From positions 124,001-188,000 of the forward strand of contig BPKM01000004.1 of NCBI GenBank assembly GCA_026005135.1: a DNA stretch of 64,000 nucleotides, written 5' to 3'. A program made the translations under genes and the position numbers. The notes below the pieces were generated by a model, which saw nothing but the letters and a program-made list of their open reading frames with translations, had not been told where the DNA came from and searched no databases. This DNA comes from Leptospiraceae bacterium (GTDB taxonomy: Bacteria > Spirochaetota > Leptospiria > Leptospirales > Leptonemataceae). Shown one piece after another: positions 41,780 to 50,582 of this stretch (within the stretch, counting starts at the first letter, position 1; each line of letters begins with the position of its first letter).

Positions 41780-43769
41780 TAATTAACCTAAATTCAAAAT
41801 TTTTATTTAATAAATAAGATAGAATAAAATTATTAACACAAAAATTTTCTTTATCAAACCAATTACAAGATGTTTTTAATAACATATTAAAAGAAAAAAG
41901 ATGTAATATATATATAAATTCTCCTTTATAGGAAAATTTATTTTGATCAATTTCTGCACCAATTAATAAAGAAATATTATAAAAATTATTTGATAATGAA
42001 CTCCCAATAGTTACCATTCCATATGTTAATGGTTCTAAATCTAATATTTTATTATAATAAATAGAATTTTTATTATATAGTAAAAATAAATTTATATTAT
42101 CTGTAATAAAATTTCTTGTATAAAAATAGTTCCTTATATTAAATTCATAATCTTCTTTATATATATTTTTGTGACCAACTTCTGTATGATAGGAAGGAAT
42201 AAAATAATATTTTCTATAAGCATTTAATGAATATATATTAAATAATTTAAAATTTTTAAGATATAAACTATTCTTAGAAGAATCATACCTAAACCAGAAA
42301 TAAAAATTTTCTAATTCCGTATATTGAGGGAATCCTACAGAATCGTTCAAAAAATCATGATATAAATATCTATATTTAATATCGACTATATTATATTTTT
42401 GTTTGTTATAATAATAATATCCACTACCAATAGAAAGCATACTAGAAGAATGTGCTTCATCTACTGGTGTAGACATTGGCTTAAAATGATAAGTCTGTTT
42501 ATCAGAAGAATAATTTGCTCTTCGAAGTAATAATTCTTTATAAAATTGATTTTCTTCTTCTGTTATTTTTTTCTTAATTTTTAAGTATTTATAATGTAAT
42601 AATAAGGTATCATATACAAATAAATAATTAACATCATTATTCTCACTTTTGTCTGGAATAAATGGCACTAATCGATTCTCTAATAAGATATGATAATAAT
42701 TTTTTTCTTTATGGTTCATATATTGTAATCTTTGTAAAATTTGACTTTTAATTGAAGGTCGATATTTTCTTTTTTTTATTATACCTAAGGATTTTAATAT
42801 TTTAACTGTTTCTGTTGGAATAACAAAGCCATTTAATTCTTCTATAAAATTTATATCATCTGGTAATGATACCTGTAATAGGGTTAATAATTGATAAGAA
42901 CAATTTTCTGTAGCAAAATAATAATCCATAGAGCTAAAATTTGCTAATTCCCATAAATGTTTTAGAATCCAATCTAATTGTTCCTCATTCAAATCTAATT
43001 CGTATTCCCATAGGTCTCTTTCTTCTATATCATTATACTCATTTACTTTTATATGATAAGGAAGAACAGAATAATATCCCTGATATCCACCAAATAATCC
43101 ATAGACAATATATCGAAATATATCAATATCACCTGGATTTGCTGCATAATTAATAGAATAATCTAATAAATCATCTCTATTTCTTCTGGAATTTATTTTA
43201 ATAAAAGTATGTCCAAATATAGAAGCAGGAGCTCCTAAATAATAACTTGCAAATACATAAGATAAAGTATGTGGATCAAATTCGTTTAAAAATAACTTAT
43301 AATTTCTACATGGTACTTCGGGAAAATGTATTTCTATACCTGATTTCCGAAATATTTCTTTAATGAATTTTAGTCTTGCAGGAAATGCGCATACTGGATG
43401 TAATTCTATATTATCAAAATATTTTATTTCTACAAAATACGATTCCAGAGTTGCAAATAATTCTATTTTTGGATCCCATTTTCCTGCTGGAAATTTTTTG
43501 TCTGGATCATCATAAGATAAAAAAAATTTAGAAGAATCAATCTGACTTTCAAATCCCCAAATAGTTTTTTCATAATGAAGTAATTTTAACCATAATGGTT
43601 TTAGATGAATTTTTTCTTTTTCAATAATTTTTCGAAATGGAATAATGTCTTTTATGATATTTTTATTAAGATATTTACTATATTTTGTATAAGATTGATA
43701 AACTTGAGAACTTATTGGGATATTGTATAATAACAATACCCCAATAAGTATTAGAATATGAACCTTCAA
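41724..43769 (-). CDS. DUF4105 (Lnb N-terminal-like) outer-membrane protein
   Basis: This 681-residue protein has a signal peptide. The DUF4105 core includes HTLSYVFASYYLGAPASIFGHTF, with the conserved GHTF, then NYAANPGDIDIF, GLFGGYQGYYSVLPYH and ENCSYQLLTLL, the likely Cys/His catalytic residues of an NlpC-like fold. From about residue 430 the chain shows alternating aromatic strands and ends in FTYLF, typical of an outer-membrane beta-barrel. So it is probably a catalytic domain on a barrel. The start is TTG 43769 without a good Shine-Dalgarno sequence, so the exact start is uncertain. It forms an operon with the DUF3015 gene (nine bases apart). Confidence 0.82.
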   Translation of the reverse strand: MKVHILILIGVLLLYNIPISSQVYQSYTKYSKYLNKNIIKDIIPFRKIIEKEKIHLKPLWLKLLHYEKTIWGFESQIDSSKFFLSYDDPDKKFPAGKWDPKIELFATLESYFVEIKYFDNIELHPVCAFPARLKFIKEIFRKSGIEIHFPEVPCRNYKLFLNEFDPHTLSYVFASYYLGAPASIFGHTFIKINSRRNRDDLLDYSINYAANPGDIDIFRYIVYGLFGGYQGYYSVLPYHIKVNEYNDIEERDLWEYELDLNEEQLDWILKHLWELANFSSMDYYFATENCSYQLLTLLQVSLPDDINFIEELNGFVIPTETVKILKSLGIIKKRKYRPSIKSQILQRLQYMNHKEKNYYHILLENRLVPFIPDKSENNDVNYLFVYDTLLLHYKYLKIKKKITEEENQFYKELLLRRANYSSDKQTYHFKPMSTPVDEAHSSSMLSIGSGYYYYNKQKYNIVDIKYRYLYHDFLNDSVGFPQYTELENFYFWFRYDSSKNSLYLKNFKLFNIYSLNAYRKYYFIPSYHTEVGHKNIYKEDYEFNIRNYFYTRNFITDNINLFLLYNKNSIYYNKILDLEPLTYGMVTIGSSLSNNFYNISLLIGAEIDQNKFSYKGEFIYILHLFSFNMLLKTSCNWFDKENFCVNNFILSYLLNKNFEFRLINEWEENIYHLKLNFTYLF

Positions 43770-43778
43770 GAGGAGAAA

Positions 43779-44252
43779 TTAAATATTTTTTACACAAACT
43801 TTATTGGTATATGTTTTAACTTTTTGTAATAACTCTTTTGGTGTTGTAGTTTCGGAAAAAAATTCCTTATATTTTTCTTTGGATATTTTTGCAAATGTTT
43901 CAGAATCACATCCTAACATTTGAGAAAATGCCATAATTTTTTCTCCTTTACCCATTGCCATTTCTGATTCTAAACTTTCAAAATTTACAGTAACAAAGAT
44001 CTCTTGTTGTTTTTCCTGATAAGCAGAAGAATTAGGAGTACAATTTGATGTACCTGTTGTAATACCAAATGTTTGGTTTCCAAATGTTCCATTAGTAGTT
44101 GCTGCAAAAATTTGTAAGATATTATTTTCTTTAATAATTAAAGAACCTAAACCACATCCAGCCATTCCATAAGGGGCGGCGGATAAACTACTAATACCAA
44201 TCAGGCTAATACCAGCTATTAACCCTACCAATGTTAAATATATCTTTTTCAT
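43779..44252 (-). CDS. DUF3015 family exported protein
   Basis: Starting at ATG 44252 behind a GGAGG site, this 157-residue protein has a cleavable signal peptide ending near LSAAPYG. AGCGLGSLI and the following QIFAATTNGTFGNQTFGITTGTSNC match the DUF3015 family of small secreted proteins of unknown function. Four cysteines outside the leader could form disulphides. It is upstream of the DUF4105 gene and downstream of the TRL cluster on the same strand. Confidence 0.82.
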   Translation of the reverse strand: MKKIYLTLVGLIAGISLIGISSLSAAPYGMAGCGLGSLIIKENNILQIFAATTNGTFGNQTFGITTGTSNCTPNSSAYQEKQQEIFVTVNFESLESEMAMGKGEKIMAFSQMLGCDSETFAKISKEKYKEFFSETTTPKELLQKVKTYTNKVCVKNI

Positions 44253-44360
44253 ATTTTCCTCCAATTTTTTAATTTGGTATAAACATTGATAAACACTAAT
44301 AATAATTAGTCAAACTTTTTTTGTCTATTTTCTATTATTTTTAAAAATTTTTTATTTTTT

Positions 44361-44870
44361 CTATATTTCTATATTTAAAATTTGATTAGAAGCAATTTCA
44401 AAAAAATCTCCAGATTGTGTTTTAATTTTATAAAAATCATCTAATTTCTGATATTGAACATTTTCTAATTTTTGTCCTGTTTTAAGCACTATAGTTGCAT
44501 TTTTATATTCTGGAATAAACTGAGAATTAGTAATTTCATTACTTCCATAAACGACTGTACACATTTGAGAAAACAACGGTCCTAAAATACCGAACATTTC
44601 ATTTTCTACTAAATAGATTTTTCTAATATTTTTTTTACGAGCTGCTTCTTCTATGGTTCCTTCTCCTGTTGTTAATATTAAAATATATGTACCTGTACAT
44701 GCTTCTGAACGAATCATATTATCTTTTATTTCTGTTCCAGAAACCCCAATTTTTGTTTTGGTAAAAATAAGACCAGTAGGCCCATAACCATTGGGATTTC
44801 CAATTAACGCAAAACAATTTATTATTGGCAATAAAAATAATGTGAATAATAATAGTTTTATACTTTTCAT
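44361..44870 (-). CDS. TRL-like lipoprotein with C-terminal LKxG domain
   Basis: This 169-residue protein begins with a lipoprotein-type leader (LPIINC). Residues 25-110 follow the TRL-like pattern (GPTGLIFTKTKIGVSGTEI, then MCTVVYG), but the central GDAS segment of its neighbours is replaced by LTTGEGTIEEAARKK. Residues 120-169 (ATIVLKTGQKLENVQ through NQILNIEI) resemble the LKNG module at the start of the 45729 protein. It has an AGGAGG ribosome site. It is the last of three tandem paralogues. Confidence 0.72.
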   Translation of the reverse strand: MKSIKLLLFTLFLLPIINCFALIGNPNGYGPTGLIFTKTKIGVSGTEIKDNMIRSEACTGTYILILTTGEGTIEEAARKKNIRKIYLVENEMFGILGPLFSQMCTVVYGSNEITNSQFIPEYKNATIVLKTGQKLENVQYQKLDDFYKIKTQSGDFFEIASNQILNIEI

Positions 44871-44880
44871 TTTGAACCTC

Positions 44881-45207
44881 CTAAAAACCAGTTACAACAG
44901 TACACCATTTTTGATAAAATCCAAGAATACCTTCCTGAGTTTTACTAACACTTATAATTTTCTTTGTAATATTTCCATCTGCAGCAGCGGCATTAATAGA
45001 AGCATCACCTACGGCAATTAAACCTAAAATACTCTTTGCACATGCCATACCTTTTTTTGCTTCTTGATTATATTCTGTTGCATAATTTCCACCCTTAGAA
45101 TCCACATATACAAGTACATAAGCTGGTAGTCCCCAGCTTGTTGCATAACAATTCATAAAATATAAGGAAAATATAATTAACAAACACATTGTAATAAAAT
45201 TTCTCAT
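44881..45207 (-). CDS. TRL-like family lipoprotein
   Basis: This 108-residue protein has a leader ending in FMNC and the TRL-like core GMACAKSILGLIAVGDASINAAA followed by WCTVVTG at the end. The family is small exported proteins of unknown function, common in Leptospira and some Proteobacteria. It has a strong AAGGAGG site before ATG 45207. It lies ten bases upstream of the next paralogue. The segment before the core is longer and less like the family than in the 45232 copy. Confidence 0.78.
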   Translation of the reverse strand: MRNFITMCLLIIFSLYFMNCYATSWGLPAYVLVYVDSKGGNYATEYNQEAKKGMACAKSILGLIAVGDASINAAAADGNITKKIISVSKTQEGILGFYQKWCTVVTGF

Positions 45208-45231
45208 AATATCCTCCTTAAACTATTTTAA

Positions 45232-45555
45232 TTAATCTCCACGAACAACTGTACATAAACGGCTATATATACCAATTATATTTAGATTTTCGTAATCTAC
45301 TTGCTTTATATTTTTAATTCCCCCGTTCTTAGCCGCTGTTTGTAAACTTGCATCTCCTAAAGCAACAAGGCTTAAAATAGAAAATGCACAGGATTTTCCT
45401 TCTTTTGAACTATTTAAATCACTACCATAAACACCAATTGTTGTTTTTGTAAATAGACCCTGAGGTCCATAAAATGTACCTCCACAACCAACAACTAACC
45501 CTAAAATAGAAATAAATAATATAAATTTAGTTATATTTTTCTTTACGTTTTTCAT
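45232..45555 (-). CDS. TRL-like family lipoprotein
   Basis: This 107-residue copy is the most canonical of the three. The leader ends LVVGC, followed by YGPQGLFTKTTIGVYGSDL, CAFSILSLVALGDASLQTAA, then LNIIGIYSRLCTVVRGD. It has a GGAGG site before ATG 45555. It is the first gene of the cluster and is divergent from the 45729 gene across 173 bases of AT-rich DNA. The function is unknown; a surface or periplasmic role is inferred from the leader. Confidence 0.82.
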   Translation of the reverse strand: MKNVKKNITKFILFISILGLVVGCGGTFYGPQGLFTKTTIGVYGSDLNSSKEGKSCAFSILSLVALGDASLQTAAKNGGIKNIKQVDYENLNIIGIYSRLCTVVRGD

Positions 45556-45728
45556 TGTTTTACCTCCATATTAAATTTTGTTAATTGATTTTATCTATAT
45601 TTCTATACAATATAGACTTTATTCGTTTTATCAGGGTTCATTTTTTTAACAACTTTTTTAAAAAATTCACATTATAAATAAAAAAAAGATTTACTATAAA
45701 ATATATAAAAAAATTATCATATAAAATC

Positions 45729-47304
45729 ATGATAAAAAAAATTGTTTGTATTTTATTTTTTTTGCAACCCTTTATTCTATTTGCAGATATTATATATTTA
45801 AAAAACGGTAAAGTTTTATATGGTAAAATTACACGTCAGACTCTTACTAAAGTAGAAATTGTATTGCCCGATAAAAAACAAATCATTTTAGATAAAAATG
45901 AAATTAAAACAATACGTTATATTTCTGAATTGGAACTTCAAAAGCAAAAAGAATTATTAGAGAAAAAGCGAAAAGAGGCAATACGTAAAAAACAAGAAGA
46001 ATTAAAACGTATCGAAGAAGAAAAAAAACTAAAAGAAGAAGAGCAAAAAAGATTGGAAGAAGAACGTCGCAAATTAGAAGAACAACAACGATTAGAAGAA
46101 TTAAAACGCATCGAAGAAGAAAAAAAACGAAAAGAAGAGGAATTAAAACAATTATTAGAATTACAAAAGAAACAAGAAGAAGAACAACGTAAATTACAAG
46201 AAGAACAAAAAGAAATCGAAAAGCAATTAGAAATTCAACAAGAAGAAATAAAAAAACATAAATTACAATATCAAATAGGTGGTGGAATAGGAAGTTTTAA
46301 TATTCCTTTAAATCAATTTTATAAATATTATAATTTTTTAACTGATTTTTCTCAAAGAAATCTTAATAATTATATACAAGATTTACAAATACAGATGAAG
46401 TCTTTACCAGATTGGAATTGGGCTGGAAATCTTCATTTAGGTTTTTCCTACTTTTATAAAGATCATGAATTGGGTTTTCTAACAAAAGGCATTTATCAAA
46501 AACCAGAACCTAAATCGATTGCCATACCAGATAAAAGTCTTATTGATACAGGTTCTAATGAACCACAATACGAAAGTTATTCTGATAATCGATTTAATCA
46601 AAAAAAATATCATAATGTTTCCAGTAGTATATTTTTTAAGTTTGGCACAGAAGAATATATAAATTTTTTCTGGAATTATATTTTTCCCTATTTTGAAATT
46701 GGCTATTTTTTTAGAAATTTTGAATATAATACAAGATCAAATTCTACTTTAATAACTTCTAAAAGAAATCTTTTTACCAATGACTTTGAATTTTCAAGTT
46801 TAATACTTACAGAAAGTATTATTAATAATCATCTAAAACAAAATGCAATAAAAATTGGAATACCATTTCGATTCTTAATGAGTTTTTTCTTCCGAATTTT
46901 TATTAGAATTTCATTATTTTATTTCTGGAAAATCAGAATTAGAACAATCTATTCAAGAAATCAATATTACAAATAATAATTTATCTAATTTAATATTGAT
47001 CCAATCGAATTTTAAAGGCAATTTTAATGGTAATCAAATTTCGTTTTTATGGCAAAATTCATTTTCGGATTCTCCCGATTATAAAAAAATTGCTTATCTT
47101 CGATTAAGTAAATTAGAATATAAAACAGATTTCGATACTATTTCTGGAAATAGTATTTTATTACATCCCCAATTCCAGAGTATTTTTTTTAATAAAACAT
47201 TACTTTCTAATTATAATTCTCTGTATAAAAAAAATGGACTCAGGACAATTAAAGAAAATAGTATGTTTTTTGAATTTGGAATAAAAATACAACAAAATTT
47301 ATGA
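45729..47304 (+). pseudogene. Exported LKNG/coiled-coil/beta-barrel protein, frameshifted
   Basis: This is one gene of about 525 codons read in two frames. A signal peptide ending in FADIIYLKNG leads into a ~45-residue LKNG module (LKNGKVLYGKITRQTLTKVEI). Residues about 75-180 are a long charged coiled coil of Glu, Lys, Arg and Gln. The rest is strand-rich with many aromatics, like an outer-membrane barrel. Near 46926 (TTTCTGGAAAA) the frame changes: SGKSELEQSIQEINITNNN continues in the other frame and joins the part ending at 47304 (FEFGIKIQQNL). No enzyme motif is seen. Confidence 0.72.
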
Positions 47305-47305
47305 A

Positions 47306-47890
47306 CTATATAGGTCTTTCGAACACACCAAATTGTCTTAATATCGATATTAAAGTTTTTAGTGGAATTTCTGCACCAATCATAGTAAAAGGTTTGATTA
47401 ACTTCCCTTCTTTATCGTAAAAAGATAATGCTGGAATACCATAAACACCATAATTTTCTAAAAGATAATCTTTATATTTATCGTAATTTGTTACATCAAT
47501 TTTTATAATAATCCATCCATTTTGAATTAATTCTCCTATTTCTTTTCTGGTTAGACGTTCTTCTAAATCTTTACAGGAATGACACCAATCTGCATAAAAA
47601 TAAAGTATAGCTGGTTTTTTTTCTTTTTGTATAATAATAGGAATTTGTTTTTCTATTTCTTCTAATAAGAATAATTTATTTTTGTAATAACTAAATTGAA
47701 TTTTAGCTGTTTTTTTTGCCGTTAAAATAAAAAGAATTGTAAGAATCGCGCTTAGAAAAAACAAAAAATATTTTTTTTTATTGTTTTTTTCGAAAATTGA
47801 GTATATAAGGATAAAGAGGGACAATGGACCGCATAAGAATAAATAAATATTTTGCCATTCATAATCATAAAAAATTATACTGGAAATCAT
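47306..47890 (-). CDS. Membrane-anchored thioredoxin-like protein (DsbD C-domain type)
   Basis: This 194-residue protein has two hydrophobic segments (about 13-32 and 41-60) followed by a thioredoxin domain. The redox site CHSC sits in LYFYADWCHSCKDLEERL, and the cis-proline is in GIPALSFYD. The pattern resembles the periplasmic C-terminal domain of DsbD, which reduces disulphides outside the cytoplasm. Its start overlaps the divergent M23 peptidase start by 67 bases, so one of the two starts may be wrong. Confidence 0.82.
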   Translation of the reverse strand: MISSIIFYDYEWQNIYLFLCGPLSLFILIYSIFEKNNKKKYFLFFLSAILTILFILTAKKTAKIQFSYYKNKLFLLEEIEKQIPIIIQKEKKPAILYFYADWCHSCKDLEERLTRKEIGELIQNGWIIIKIDVTNYDKYKDYLLENYGVYGIPALSFYDKEGKLIKPFTMIGAEIPLKTLISILRQFGVFERPI

Positions 47891-48904
47891 TGTTTAACTT
47901 TTTTATTTTATTTTTTTTATTCAATTCTTTTTTATGGTCCAATACATATTGGATAGAAAGAAATAAAACATTTATTCAGGTTCCAGTGAACTGGACGCCA
48001 CCACGACCTCAAAATATGGTTTTTTATTTAGAAAACTGGAAATTAATTTTATATTCAAAAAGTTTCTCTCGAGGTGAAATTTTTTATATAGAAATTCAGC
48101 CTAAAGATGAAAGTTTTATTCCAGATTATGCTAATGTAAAACATCAGATTTATTATAAAACAATTCAAAGAAATATTCCTTTAAATAAAAAATCATTTGG
48201 TTTTAATGGTATTTATGTTTTTCCACCAGAATTACAACAATCTAATAATCATTTAATATGGACTATTATATATAAAGATTATCAATTAAAAAAAGATATT
48301 TTTATTCCAGTAAAACTTATACAATTTCCTTTCTCCAAAAGAAAATTAATTTTTCATAAAAAAACCATAAGCCCTCCAGGAACAAAAAGAAATCCAGGAA
48401 AGAGTAAAAAAAGAACGAATCTTAAAAAAAATTGCTTTTTCAGAAAATTTGCCATTTATGATAACGAACAAATTATCACATCCAAGGGATTTTCATTATA
48501 TTACTTCTGAATGGTATAAAACACGATTTAATCAGTTTTATCAGATTGTAAATAGAAAAAAGGTATTTTTTAAACCTTATAAATCTCTCCATAAAGGTTT
48601 AGATTTACGAGGAAATATAGGAGATATTGTTTATGCCATTGCTGATGGAAAAATTGTAATTTCTGAACACTTTTATTACGAAGGTAATTTTATTTTAATT
48701 AATCATGGAAATAAAATCTTTTCTGGTTATATGCATTTAAATGAAAGATTTTATCCAGAAAATACATACATAAAAGCTGGTATTCCCATAGGAACAGTAG
48801 GTAAAACAGGTATGGTTACAGGTGCTCATCTTCATTTTGCTATCTGGATTGATGGTTTTACGGCAAATCCTTTAAGTATTTTTTCTTTACCGATAAAAAA
48901 TTAA
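47824..48904 (+). pseudogene. M23-family metallopeptidase, frameshifted
   Basis: This peptidoglycan endopeptidase is split by one frameshift near 48395-48405. The first part has a signal peptide (FFILFFLFNSFLWS) and a beta-rich N-terminal region. The second contains the LytM/M23 zinc motifs HKGLDLRG (HxxxD) and HLHFAIW (HxH). The overlap region reads naturally as RVKKERILKKIAFSENLPF in the second frame. If repaired, the protein has about 360 residues with all catalytic residues. The start is uncertain because it overlaps the divergent thioredoxin-like gene; a TTG near 47890 would remove that overlap. Confidence 0.83.
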
Positions 48905-48931
48905 TATTTTTTTCTATTTTATACAAAAAAA

Positions 48932-49110
48932 GGCTCTGTTGCATAAAAGTTAATGATTTGCTATTTATAAAAATATTTATCAACATTCTTAGACAATTTT
49001 TCATGATATGAAAAAAGTATTAAATTTTTAAACATATGTTAGTATTATTTGAAAAAAATTTCGCTTTTATAAAAAATTTTGCTTTAAAATGGGAGTTATG
49101 CAACAAAGCC
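48932..49110 (+). mobile_element. MITE copy 3 (179 bp) with 9-bp target duplication
   Basis: The ends are GGCTCTGTTGCATAA and TTATGCAACAAAGCC, identical to copy 1. It is flanked by perfect 9-bp direct repeats ACAAAAAAA at 48923-48931 and 49111-49119. It is non-coding. It lies 50 bp from the left end of the IS4 element, but the end sequences differ, so the IS4 transposase is not the likely source of its mobility. Ends of this type with a 9-bp duplication fit the IS5/IS903 group. Confidence 0.93.
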
Positions 49111-49315
49111 ACAAAAAAATTTTAACAAAATACAAATTTCTTCGTCAATTAGTAATATATCTGACTTACGGACTAAAAATAGGACATTGGGTAGAAGTAT
49201 AAAATTTAGGATATAGATGAAGATAGATATATTCCAATGTTTTTTGATAGATTTGTATTATAGTTTCTTTGTTTATATTTAAATGTCGAAAATCAAAAAA
49301 TAAAATTAAGAATAT

Positions 49316-50338
49316 TTATGAATACTTTTTTTTAAAGTTATTATTTGTAATGAATTGATGTTTTGTCACATATCCTGTAATTGCAATAATGTGATAGGTT
49401 AAACAAAATAAAAATAAAAGTGTTTCTAATTTAGATAATTTTCTTATCATATTGTCTTCAATACTAAAGTAAGATTTTATATCACGAAACATTTCTTCGA
49501 TTCTCATTCTTTTTTGATAAATTTCTATACATTTTTCTGGGTCATCCATATTTGTGATTAACCATAATGGTTTATGGTATTTTGGGTCCCAAAAACCAAT
49601 CAGGTTTACTTTTTCCTTACCTTTATAATAAACATTTTTTATGACTTTCAATTCTGAGGGTTGAATAGATAAAGAAACTTCTTGTTTTTTCTTATTATCA
49701 TAATATAATTTTACTTTTTTATCAGTGAGACGAATAATAAATTTACAAAGATAAAGACGGAAAAAATGTATTAGGCTTTCATAAGCAAATTCTCTGTCTA
49801 AAACAATGGGAATTTCTCGTAATATCTCAATAATTTTCTCAAAAGCCTCTTTATGCTTTAAATTACGGGAAGTTTTTTCCTGTTCTATTAAAGAAGAAGA
49901 ATAGAGTAGGAAATAAATAGGTAAAGCTCGTCCTTCAAAAGGGGCAGAAATACTTAATAATGTATAACCTCTTTCTCCTACTTTAAGTTTTCCTACGTAA
50001 TCTGTTTTATAAGAATAAAGTCTTTCTATGTCTGTTGGATCACCAATAAGAAATTCTACTTCATTATGTAGTAAAGAAAATAAAATATTCCAATCACATT
50101 TTGTTGCTAAATCTTCCAATTTTCTGTTTAACCATTTGTAAATACTATTAAAACTTCTTAATTTTCCTTTATCTTTTCCTCTAATCCTATTTTGTGGAAG
50201 ATGTCTAGCAATTTCAGAAACATTTAAATATTTTGCAAGGATGATAGCATAACAAATTTCAGTAAATGTATCAATAATTTTTGATTGATAAGGTAAGATT
50301 TGTTGATAAGATTGTCTTATAAAATTTTTACTAATCAT
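49316..50338 (-). CDS. IS4-family transposase
   Basis: This is a 340-residue DDE transposase. The first catalytic Asp is in FLIGDPTD and the second in VLDREFAYESL. The Glu is in YQKRMRIEEMFRDIK, which fits the IS4 YREK signature exactly (Y-x2-R-x3-E-x6-K). The Shine-Dalgarno AAGGAGGAG stands just before ATG 50338 and lies in one arm of a hairpin (50345-50404). The length is near family norm and the frame is open, so it may be active. Confidence 0.94.
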   Translation of the reverse strand: MISKNFIRQSYQQILPYQSKIIDTFTEICYAIILAKYLNVSEIARHLPQNRIRGKDKGKLRSFNSIYKWLNRKLEDLATKCDWNILFSLLHNEVEFLIGDPTDIERLYSYKTDYVGKLKVGERGYTLLSISAPFEGRALPIYFLLYSSSLIEQEKTSRNLKHKEAFEKIIEILREIPIVLDREFAYESLIHFFRLYLCKFIIRLTDKKVKLYYDNKKKQEVSLSIQPSELKVIKNVYYKGKEKVNLIGFWDPKYHKPLWLITNMDDPEKCIEIYQKRMRIEEMFRDIKSYFSIEDNMIRKLSKLETLLFLFCLTYHIIAITGYVTKHQFITNNNFKKKYS

Positions 50339-50344
50339 AATTTG

Positions 50345-50404
50345 CTCCTCCTTCAGTCTGGTTATTAAATAAAAAGTAGTGATAAATTACAGATTGAAGG
50401 AGGA
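50345..50404 (-). promoter_or_regulatory. Hairpin sequestering the transposase ribosome-binding site
   Basis: On the minus strand, TCCTCCTTCAATCTG (50404-50390) pairs with CAGACTGAAGGAGGA (50360-50346) with two mismatches. The second arm contains the transposase Shine-Dalgarno site. Transcripts entering from outside the element would fold and hide the site, a known way in which several insertion sequences avoid expression from host promoters. Confidence 0.7.
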
Positions 50405-50582
50405 CTTTTTTTGTACAATTAAAAAATGTCCTATTTCTTGGGATAATTTCAGGTAATATATCCATTTACAAGTATTATTTATGTGATTAGTTTCCATTTT
50501 CATTATAATAGAAAATAGATCCTATTTTACATAAACTAACTTAATGGATACAATGTATTATTAGGACTATGGAGGGAACGAT

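Larger units (their letters stand above)
49161..50452 (-). mobile_element. Complete IS4-family insertion sequence (1292 bp)
   Basis: The left end 49161-49188 starts CTGACTTACGG and the right end, read inward from 50452, starts CTGAAATTATCCC. Both share AAATAGGACATT at the inner side. Perfect 9-bp direct repeats GTAATATAT flank it at 49152-49160 and 50453-50461. The single transposase gene is intact. The inverted ends are imperfect in their outer half. Confidence 0.93.

Noticed and set aside
48932..50452. MITE copy 3 as a derivative of the adjacent IS4 element.
   Set aside because: The inverted ends differ completely (GGCTCTGTTGC versus CTGACTTACGG); each has its own 9-bp duplication.
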